Positions 1 through 11,000 of a DNA stretch of 64,000 nt are shown one piece after another. Below the pieces are notes generated by a model. It saw only the letters and a program-made list of their open reading frames with translations. It did not search any database and was not told where the DNA came from. The first letter of the stretch is position 1. Each line of letters begins with the position of its first letter. This DNA comes from Phalacrocorax aristotelis. Its lineage: Eukaryota; Chordata; Aves; Suliformes; Phalacrocoracidae. Made by a program: the position numbers and the translations under genes. The DNA is taken from contig NC_134276.1 of NCBI RefSeq assembly GCF_949628215.1, positions 32,490,226 to 32,554,225 on the forward strand, given 5' to 3'.

Positions 1-1900
1 AGCCATTAAGAGAAAGGCTGAAGATACCATGGTCCTGCCCAAAGTTTGTGGCAAAGTGAGATGCTCAGGTCCACGTTATAAAAAACATATAGACTTCTAT
101 TTCTGTTTCTTGCCAAACAAATCAGCAATCTGACTAAACAAACTATGTTTGTATTTTCACTTAACCCAATGTATAATGTTTGCCACTTCAAAGCTTTAGA
201 TACCTTTGTGGTAGATGCCATACGAATGCAAGAGCAACTAGATAATATGGTGACCAATTCCAGTTGGAGAAGCTCTCAGGTGGCTGAACCCCATATCCAG
301 GGTCACACAGGCATGGCCATGGACCTGAATTCAGAACTGCTGTGTTGCAGTCTGATGCCCTCACCAAAATATTAACTATGATCTAGGAAGTACTGTGGTG
401 TGCAACATGCCTGAGATGGGACCGTAGCCTTTACCCACCTCTTACAACCCATGCTATTTCACCTTGAATACTGAATATCTTCTCTATTTCTATTATGTGC
501 ACATGTACATGATTTAAAAATTGGTCAAAAAAGATAATTTTCACCTATTTAAAGTTTACTGTGTTTCTCACACAGCAGTATGTAGAGAGATATTTTTATA
601 TGAACAGCATCTATGTATCTGGGTACAGAATATAAATAGATATATGGAATAGATATGAACCTAACCCAGTTTAGCCCTCAGCTGCTCTGATTTGATGGAA
701 CATTAGCCAGGCTCAAGTAAGCTCAGAAGCCATTAAATTGGATTTTTATGCTGTATACCACATTTTTCAGTTCTAATCGTTTTGGTCAGCAGCATAGCTT
801 AGTGATGCAGCTCAGATCAATTGCTGTCACAGGTAGACATGATTTGATCAATATAGCTTCCACTTTAACTTAACCCTTTTACAGCTGTCTGGTGGAGAAA
901 AGATAATTAATGTGAAATGCTCCAATTTTTCTAGCTTATGAGAATTTACACTATGTCTCTCTTTGTATTTTGTATCTAATCAAATCTCTCTGTCATGCCA
1001 GCAGTGATGAAATTCATGTGAAAAATTGCATATCTGTGTGATAAATTATATTGTCCAGGCTTCTTTGCCTGCTTTACTTGCCTGCTGTTCACCGAGCCAC
1101 CTTTTTCAATAGTGCAGACTGGTGGGTCAGTTTTTCTTATACCTTTTGTTTTAAATGGGAATTAAGTGACAAAGGAACATAATGTTCCTGAAACATCACT
1201 TTCATTCCCTCCCTCACTGTGAATCACAGAATCCCTCTGCTTCCACTGAACACTCCCAAACCAGGACTCCATACTGCAAAATATTCACGCTTGACCAGTT
1301 CTGACTTTGGCTGAATTGCAAGGTTAAAAATTCAACAGGTTTATTCATACTGATTCCTATGACCGTGTGCTTTAAGTATACATTGCCAGTTAGGAACTTA
1401 ACTGTATCTTAAGTGTTACAGCTTTTGCATAGTGCTTAGGGAAAGCCAAGCCTGGAATGTCTGCCAGTTGACTGGGTTGTAGCTCCCTCATTCCTCCATG
1501 TGTGCAAGACCGAGTGGACGAGAGCTTTCCCTATGCTGAAGCTAAGCCTGCACTTAATCATATGCTTATGCATTAGCTATAGGAAGAGCTTGGCTTTGAT
1601 AACAGGATTGAGCCAGGACATCACTGTGAATGCAGGCATATGTTCTGAGCTCCATGTCATGGTGTGACATGGTGTCTTTCACCTTGGCCAAAGAGGTCCT
1701 TTCCATCTTTGTGTTGGGACCCAGAACTTACCTGTAATCCCAGGATATTCTGTGTTCCCCTGCTCCCTGTGGTCAGACATGTACATAAATGCATTCACAG
1801 TGAAGCTGCTCACAGATTTCACTAGTTTTGACTGTGCTCCCTTCCTGTATCCTCAGCTCTCCAGTTACTGCATCATTTAAAAGTTCTCTTCTTTCCCTAG
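1..1900 (+). other. LCP1: LCP1 intron, no exon seen
   Basis: I looked for the upstream CH1 exon of plastin here and did not find it. The sequence is AT-rich with stops in all frames beyond short chance ORFs, and holds no recognisable repeat. Confidence 0.6.
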
Positions 1901-2066
1901 GAAAATCTGAACCTGGCCCTGAACTCTGCTTCAGCCATTGGGTGCCATGTTGTTAACATTGGAGCCGAAGACTTAAAAGAAGGGAAACCGTACCTCGTTT
2001 TGGGTCTTCTGTGGCAAGTCATCAAAATTGGACTCTTTGCCGACATAGAGATCAGCAGGAATGAGG
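1901..2066 (+). CDS. LCP1: LCP1 exon, end of CH1
   Basis: Begins after a CTTTCCCTAG acceptor in phase 0 and encodes 55 residues from [14 protein letters not shown] to ADIEISRNE, then one base of a split Ala codon before the donor GTATAT. This is the C-terminal part of CH1, including the LWQVIKIGL helix. It is the first LCP1 coding exon in the window. Confidence 0.95.
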
Positions 2067-5000
2067 GTATATATATGGCTCTTTATTTAAGTGCCCTAGT
2101 GTTATCACTGAACAGTCTTTAGGATAATGCTCTTTTAAAAAAGTTCTTAATTCGATTTTTTCTTCAAGTATTTGTTGCCTGTCTTCTTGACTGCTCTAAT
2201 TTCCCTTGCTCTTCACAAGTTCCAGCACTCTAGAGTCCAAGGCTGTGTGTAGGCCTGTATGTGCAGAGCCAATTTCATGCTTATTGGGTCAGGAGTGATG
2301 GTCCACACCCCGGTATATTGGTGTTCTGGCACTAAAACTGGGATAAGGAAATGTTACACTGCATGCAGGAAGCTTTGCTCTTTCCTTGCTTTTGATTGCC
2401 AAACATCTCCTCTTTCTTTGTGAAATCAGAATTATAGAATCACCGAATATTTTAGGCTGGAAGGAACCCCTGGAGGTTCACCCTGGAGGTCCTCTAGTTC
2501 AGCAATCCAACCCACTTACAGCAGTACCAGTCTCAAGGTTAGATGAGGTTGCTCAGGGCCTTCTCCAGTGCTCTCTGGGCAGCCTGTTCCAGAGCCCAAT
2601 CACTCTTGCTGTGAATTTTTTTTTCTTATATCTGATTGTAATTTCCACTCCTGCACCTTGCGACTGTAACTTCTCATCCTTTTGCTGTGCATACTGGGAA
2701 AATACAGCTCTGGCCCCTCTATAATTGTTGAAGACAATACTCGTTCCCCTCTCAGACCTCTTTCCAGGCTAAACAAATCCATTTTTGTCATCCTCTTCTC
2801 ATACATTACGTACTCCAGCCCAACTATCTTGGTCTTCCTCCGCTAGGCTGCAGTTTGTCAATGCTTCTCTTGTACTGGGGAGCCCCAAATGGGACATGGC
2901 ACTCCAGATGTGTCTCACCAATGCCAACATTCTCTGTGAATAGCTTCAGTGTGAGGCTGTGGGTGTGTACATGCAGTCCACATGGTACCTCATCTTGCTG
3001 CTTTGTTTCCTGCGCCTCTGGATAGTCAGCTCAAGCAACAGTGACACTTCCCTCCAGTTACCACGCAGGTGTTACTGTCTTTGTTTCAGCCCTTCCACAT
3101 TTCTATCCCTTTCATAGCCAGAGCCACCAGTTCCCAGAGTCCTCTGTTCCCATTCCTTTGCAGGTAGCCTTACCCTGCTTAATAGTTAATTTTCACTTTC
3201 TGGCATTTTCTTCTTCACTTCTCATCTCAGACTTCAGTTTGTCACGGTAGACAAGCCAAGATAATTTTGATTTCTTTTCAGGCTCTCTCTTCTGCTGGTC
3301 GCCCTTTTCTGCAGCTGTTCGAGGTGAAAATCCCCTTTCTTGAGCATGGGACACTGTATTTCCAATGAGGTCTCATAAGGACATGGTATCAAGGCAGTAA
3401 TACACACCAACCTCTATGGGAAATACCTGAGATGCACTAATATCATGTTTGGTTTTCCCCTGGTCATATCGTATGGTGGCTCAGAGTAGCTCAGAAAACA
3501 TCTAATACACTCAAGTTGTTTTCATCCTCTGTTTGTACAAGATTTTAGCTGATAGCAGTGATTCATATTAATTCCCTAGTGTCTTTGAACATGGCACTAT
3601 TAAATTACATTCCATTTTTATTACTGTCATCTAGTTCTTTCTGTCTGATTTCCTAATCGTCCTCTGTATTGACTATGCCACCTAGTGAATATCATCATCA
3701 AATTTTTATCACATTGCTAGAATTTGTGCCAAGATAATTGATGCAAAAAAAAAAAGGAAACATTAATCCAAAAATCAATCCATTATCAACTCCACGATCC
3801 TTCTTCCAGCCTACTTCTCTCATTGTTAACATTATTCTCTTTATAAAATCCACTGCCTACTCTCAGACGCTTCTATTACCTCACCCGGTTCAGTTTAACC
3901 CCATAGCACCTTATACCAAATTATCAATGGAACTTCAGATATAGGTCTCCACTGTAGGTCTCCACTGCTTCCTTTATGTAGCAAGTCCATATTTCTTTCA
4001 AAGAATGACAAATGATACTGAAAGATCAGAGTAGTGTGGTACACTCTCCCTTTTTATCACATTAACAATTAGTTTCCATGTTATTAGTTGTTCTTTTCAA
4101 AACTTGTTCTAAAGCTTTTCATGCTCCAGAGATCAGCTGAACATCCTGCAGTTGCAAGGGTCAATCTTTCCTCTTTCCTCCTTTTATGAACATAAATAGT
4201 ATTATGCCTCTTCCTCTTTTTATGAACATAACTATGTTAATTTTTCTATATAAATACGGTATCTTCTCCAATTGACAGATGAGTTAACCCTACTGGCCCA
4301 TGAGCCCATGAAGTCATGTGCAAGTTCTTCAGGATACCTGTGTGGATCCAGTTTCAGTGTGAAGGTCACTGAGATTTCTTTCATCTAACCTGCAGAAAGT
4401 CCGTGTTCATTTTTTCATTCCCATCTTGCCCCTGTGCTCAACATCGTAATATTTTCATTAAGACCTGAGGCAAGGAATTCGGGTAGTTCTTAGATGACAC
4501 TGAAATCATCTTGCATTTCTATATGATCCACTGCTAGATCCACAGCTAACAGCCTTGTCCTCATTTTATTGATGAGACCCTTTTTCTGTTGATGTCCTCT
4601 GTCATGCTAACCCAGCTTGAATTTTGGCAACATTTTGGTCGCTCACTTCTAGAAACTACGGTAGCAGAATGTGTAAAAGATAAAATATTTATACATTCTT
4701 CCTTACAAGTATTCACAACATCACTAATTTTTTCTTTTTCCCTGCTTAGCTTTGATTGCTCTTCTGAGAGAAGGAGAGAGCCTGGAGGACTTGATGAAGT
4801 TGTCTCCAGAGGAACTGCTGCTGAGGTGGGCAAACTATCACCTGGAGAATGCAGGATGCAACAAAGTCAACAACTTCAGCTCAGACATCAAGGTATGAGA
4901 AACACTGACCAACAATGGCAAAACAGCAGTTCCACACCCAAATCCCTGCCCTCCAAACAGGGATTGTGTACTGAAACAATCCAAGCAGCTGACACTGCTC

Positions 5001-8000
5001 TGCTGAACGCATGGAGCTGGATACATAAAATCATTTTAGTGGGGTTTACCTTTCCGCTCAGTAGTATTCCTCCCCATCCTGACCTCCCAGTCATCACTGC
5101 CAGCCCCAGCACACCAAATGCCTGGAAAAGGAATGGCTGCTGGCTCTGGACAGGGCATAGGGACTCTTATACTGAGTCATACAGACTCATGCTCTACTGC
5201 TGTACTTTCTGTTCCCTGCCTATTGCTCTCCTCCTTCTTAAATGTCCTTAAATGCCTCTTGACCTGGCTTTGGTTTGGAAAAGGCTGGACCTTACCCAGA
5301 CATGTAACTAGGTGTAGGGGAAGAGGATGGGGCTCTTCCAATTCCCCAGCTTGATCTTTTTTTCAGTACAGCACCTGCGTTATGTGCTCCTCTGTCCCAA
5401 CCTTTGCTACAACACTGCATGCACTTACCTACAAGTTTTAATTCAGTGGGACTATTCAAAATAATATAGCTAGATGGGGAGGCACTTGCAAGGTTGGGTC
5501 TCTATTCTGCGTAGCACATTTCATGTACTTGGGACTTCATAGGCTTCATATGGGTGCAGATTTCAGCAGAGCTTTCTCTGTAGGACCTTCATTCTTCATA
5601 GACAGATGTATTTGAACCTCAGTGGTGCACACTGATGGCTTTCAGACACTAAAGCTACAGAGTGAGGCCCAGCCACATCGCAGAGCTGTAGGTGGTATAC
5701 CAGGGAGGGTGTCTGAGCTGGCTTCCAGGCAAGCCAGGGGCTGGCTGGCACACTGAACGCCCCAGCCATGACCCGACCTGCCTGCTCCCACCATAGGATG
5801 AGAAAAGACCCACTCCAGAGATGCCTGGTTGTAGGCTTCACCAGGGACTTAAGCATGAAAAGTCATTTACCATGACTTGCTTGACATACAGCAAAAAATA
5901 CCGGGGAAGGCAAAAGAGTCACATTCGACAATATGATTTTTATTGTAACAGATTTTTGGTTCACTGTGGGAGGGGACTGGAGAATATCCATGGAAAGGGA
6001 AGGGAATGGAGCATTTCCCATCTTTCTGTAGGGTGGCTGAGAGGACTATAATGCAACTGATTAAATCCTATCTGCAACTGTAAGATAAATTACCCTTATC
6101 ATATTTACAGTTGGAGAATAAGGCACATGTTTACTTCTCAGAGGCCAAGACTTCAGCCTTTACAGCCATTCTCTAATTAAACATGTCTCCCCACCTTGCC
6201 GATGTATAAGATTTAAAATAATTCAGGTAATCTGCTTTAGATTTCGAAGAGTATTATTTGGGTTAGTGAGTCAAGTCCCTAGACACTAACATGTAGCTTT
6301 AATTTCAGTTCTTTGAGATATTTCTGAAGCAACATGGAAGCAACATTACATTTCACAAAAGATTAAAGACACAACATGTTAACTCCTTATCTTGTTCCTG
6401 CCCTTTTGCCTGAAAAATGCTGATACTATTTTTGGTTTTAACTTTTGTCCTTGAAAACTATGCTTTCTCTTCCATAACTGTTCCAGCGTTGCTTTGAAAT
6501 CCGCTTTAAACATCTGCTTTCTCCTTCTGCATTTTCTTTTATTAAATGCTCAGCAGCCTGACTTCTACAGCATTATAAAGGTATGCATTTTCTTATCTCT
6601 AATTTAATGTACGGATTAAGTAAATTCTAATATCTCTTTGTTGTTGCTGTCTTTTTTGTAAGTGCAACACACAGCATTTTGTCTTGTGCGTTGACCGTTC
6701 TGCAGCACATGTATATTGGCTTAAGGAAGAAATAGATTTGGCAAATACAGCATGAAGTAGGAACTGCTAAGTGCTTCCAGCTTAATTAATTTAATTATGT
6801 AGCCCAATGATTGATGTAATAAAAACTAAGCATGCAGGCACATTGTTCAGGGGAGCACTGGCATGCAAAACCTGAGCTTTAGATGTAATTGTTCCTCCCT
6901 TTAATTTCTCTGCCTGTCACAGGACTCAAGAGCTTATTACCATTTGCTGAACCAAGTTGCCCCCAAGGGAGATGAAGAAGGCATTCCGGCTATTACTATT
7001 GACATGTCAGGATTAAGGGTAAGATGAGATAAGTTTAGAGTAAATGCCAATATTTTCTGTCTGTTACTTGCATTGCTGGTCAACACAGAGTTGCATGGGG
7101 ACGCCAGAACAAGCAAACTCTTTTTAGCTTTGCAACATGATCTTGTATTTCAGAAATCAAAGCTTTCAAGGAAATAAATGATGTGTTTTGCCTTTTGTTA
7201 GATATTATTGCTGAAACTTTAACAACCATTGAATCACACTGATAAACTACTAACATGTAACAAACATATTTAAATATATGTATTTGGGAATTTCATCAAA
7301 CCATCCCCTTTTATATGGAATATAACTGTAAAAGCAATAAAGTGAGATGGTTGGATTGTAGGTAAAGCCCATTTGAAAACACAGACCTGCTGTTAGTAAA
7401 AGTGGGAAAGGAAATAGCTACAAATCCGACAGGACCTGCTTTAGCAGCCCCACATGTAGCTCCACGTGTGGACACCCTGAGCGGGTCTTGTGTGCAGTGC
7501 CAGGCGACGGGGTGAGGCTCGATGGTCCCATTTTCTGCCGGCACAGGAGAAGGATGATGTCCAGCGAGCAGAGTGCATGCTGCAGCAGGCGGAGCGGCTG
7601 GGCTGCCGGCAGTTCGTCACGGCCACCGATGTTGTCCGGGGAAATCCAAAGCTAAACTTGGCCTTCATCGCCAACTTGTTCAACAAATACCCTGCCCTGC
7701 ATAAGCCAGAGAACCAGGACATTGACTGGAGCTCTATTGAAGGTAAGGAAAATGCAAGTAAAGGTACTTTCTGGCCCCACTTGCCACAGTATCCCCAGCT
7801 CTGAGTTGATGATAGGTTAACCTAACCTTATGTCCTTCGGACATATATTCACTGCATTGTTAGCACAGGCAGCCTTGAGAAAGGGAGGCTGCTCTCTCCC
7901 TGCATGTAGCTTCTAGTATTTTGGGGATCTGTTCTGTGGCTAGCACATGTTAAAAGCCAAAATGTTTGTGGGATGTCTGAACCAGTACGGACTACTGAGA

Positions 8001-11000
8001 GTGCTTGATAGTTGAAATTAGAGTTGATCTGGCATTCCCTTAATTGAGAATATAATTTAAAAATCAGGTCTTGCATAAACCTGCTGCCTGCTTGCTCTGG
8101 GTTGGGGTCAGGACCACCGTTGTACAGATCATTTGCTGAGCTACAGGTCCTTCCTTCTCAGCCTCATCGTGAAACAGTTCACGCTAGAGCACAGGCTGTT
8201 CTTGAATTCTTGAAGGTATTTCAAGGCCAATCTGCCTAAATACCATAATACATAGGGCATGAAGAAATATTACATGCTGCACCGTGCTCTCTTATTTCAC
8301 ATGTCAGCCAGTGTCTCCTTTTGTTTACGGTTCAGTGCACTGTAAATTCTGAGTTATGGTTTCATCACAAGACACTTATTTTACTGCAGTGTTGTGTTTT
8401 GTAGGCTGGTTGATTGATCTATCTGTTGTTTTAGGTGAGACAAGGGAAGAGAGGACGTTCAGGAACTGGATGAACTCCCTGGGTGTTAATCCACGTGTAA
8501 ATCACTTATATAGGTAAGAGGAGGTATTACACTTCCTTCAGATGATAAATAGAGTCAGCAAATTGTTTATAAAGACATAAAAACTTTTGGACCCTCTAAG
8601 AATATAAGCTGCTTTTTCTTTTTAGTTTTTAGGAAACTAACTTTACCTCTACCAATAGTTTAGTTGGGTTCCTTTCCTCTGTTCTCTGGACAATGATGTA
8701 TCTTTTTTATTGTTTTCAGTGACCTGTCAGACGCCTTGGTTATCTTCCAGCTCTATGAAAAGATTAAAGTGCCAGTAGACTGGAACAGAGTGAACAAACC
8801 ACCATATCCTAAACTGGGTGGCAACATGAAGAAGGTACAAAAAGCTGGAATAGCTCCAGTAATGATGCCTTATCCTCAGAGGATAACTATATAATTTCAA
8901 ACTGCAACATGGGCACTCATGTTGTTTTCAAGTCCCAAGTATGGCACATTAAACGGGATTTTGTCTAGTCAGTGAATAATTTTTCATCCTGAAAAAGAAA
9001 CACGCTGGCTCTTTTGACAGGTGAAAAATAATTGTAAAGTAAAAAGACTCGACACCTGTTGTGTCAATATTTAAAAACTGTATTTGCAGACCACTTTTGC
9101 TACTTAGTCACCAATTATAATGCATCTTTACTGTGAGTCATATGGCACCAGCTTAATTGCAGCTGTCTGGATCACTGTCCTCCACATCAAATGAAGACAG
9201 TGATGATAAGCATTCTTAACCAGATGCCTCAAGAACAGATCACAGAGTTGCTGTTAAATACAAAGCTTTCTCCCAGCTATCTGGATTCCATCCAGTTAGA
9301 CCAGAGTGATTAACTGACCTAAAAAATTGACGTGGACATTAATCCTTTGTCTCAGTGCAATGCCATCATGCTGGAGGTACCCATGAGCCACAGATTCATA
9401 TTTTCCAGGGTAATCTGTTTTTCAGGCCCTGATGACTAAGTATAACATTTCCTTCTATGTTAACTGTTTACCATGGCATTTTTGGGATGGAACTGGCTGC
9501 TCGTAGTCAAACAGCTGTATTATCACAGAGCCCCAAAGCTCCTGTTTGCCCAGGCGGGTCTGGGCTAAGCAATCCAAAGAATTTAAAGTAACAGTGTCTT
9601 GTCTTCTTTTTTTTCTATATTTTTGAATGGCACTAATTGAACCTGTCATCAACAGCTTGAAAACTGCAACTATGCAGTGGAACTGGGAAAGAATCAAGCC
9701 AAATTTTCCCTTGTCGGCATCGCTGGGCAAGATCTGAATGAAGGAAACCGTACGCTCACGCTGGCCTTAATCTGGCAGTTGATGAGAAGGTATGGCAGTC
9801 AGACACAAACCTCAGAGTGTTTTGATATACTGAGTTTGTATTGTAAAGGTTTCCTGATGCTATCACTGAGAAGGGTCTACAGGCTACAGCGTTCTCACTC
9901 CTCTGTTTGCACTTCTATGCAAAGACAGAGTAACCTTTTGCTCACTCCTAGTTAGGGATGCAATCAGGAAGCACATTATCTTGTGGGCAAGGCCACTACA
10001 GTCAGCTCATGCAGAAGATCATTATTGTCATTAGCGGTATAGCATGAATGAATGTTCATTGCATGGAAAAGAGAAAAAGGAGTTGAAAGGTCTCTGTATC
10101 AGGGAATGGGGAGAATGTACTGGAAGCAAGGAATTGTTGCAGAAGTTTTGTAATCCGCTGCATGAAGTGGATGCAACTAAGTAGCTCTCCCCACTTTAAT
10201 GTAATTCTCTCTGTGTGTTTGTGTGTTTAAGAGCTCCGTAAATGGGTGTAAAGAGACCCAGTGGTTAGGAAATAAATACAGACTAAATTCAGTCTACAAA
10301 GGAAGGTATAGCTTTATCAGGCAAACAATTAATCTAGGGATGTGGTGATAACTTGCCATCAATTTAGGATGTCTTTCCAAGGTGTATGCTGGCATATAAG
10401 CAAAATATTCTGGGCTTGTGTTTATGCAGAAGGTCAGTCTTACGTAAGCATAACAATTCCCTTCTGGTGTTAAAGTCAGTGATTATTTTTTAAGCACTGT
10501 GAGAATGAATCATTTACACTGAGATCCACTAAGAGGGACACTGTAGGTATTTTGAGTGCCAAAACATTTTCACATTCCCAAAACAGTGATGAGGTAACTG
10601 GGCGTGAATTAGACCCAATAGATAAATTAACATGTTATAATATAATTCATATATACTGTGAATGTGTGGGAAGCAGGGGGATATCAGGTCTAAGAGGACT
10701 TTTGGGATGATCCCAGTCAAGCTGTGAACATACAGGATGGTTCTGAAGTTATAGTAGACTTTAAGCAAACGCAGGTATCCTGGCTTCCCTCTTAAGGTAC
10801 ACCCTGAATATCCTTGAAGACATTGGTGGTGGAGAGAAGGTCAATGATGAAATCATTGTCAGCTGGGTCAATGAAACGCTGACTGCTGCTGAGAAGGATT
10901 CAACCATCTCCAGTTTCAAGGTACAGTTTTTTGCTGGAAGTCTCTTCTTAGGAATATCTTATTCAGTTTGTTTGTGTGTGTTACATACTTTGCCTGTATA

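Noticed and set aside
145-375. Possible upstream LCP1 exon
   Set aside because: The peptide does not resemble plastin and no CH1 sequence occurs before 1901.
4589-5251. 220-codon ORF over an LCP1 exon
   Set aside because: Frame differs from the plastin frame of the exon at 4750-4892; the flanks are intron.
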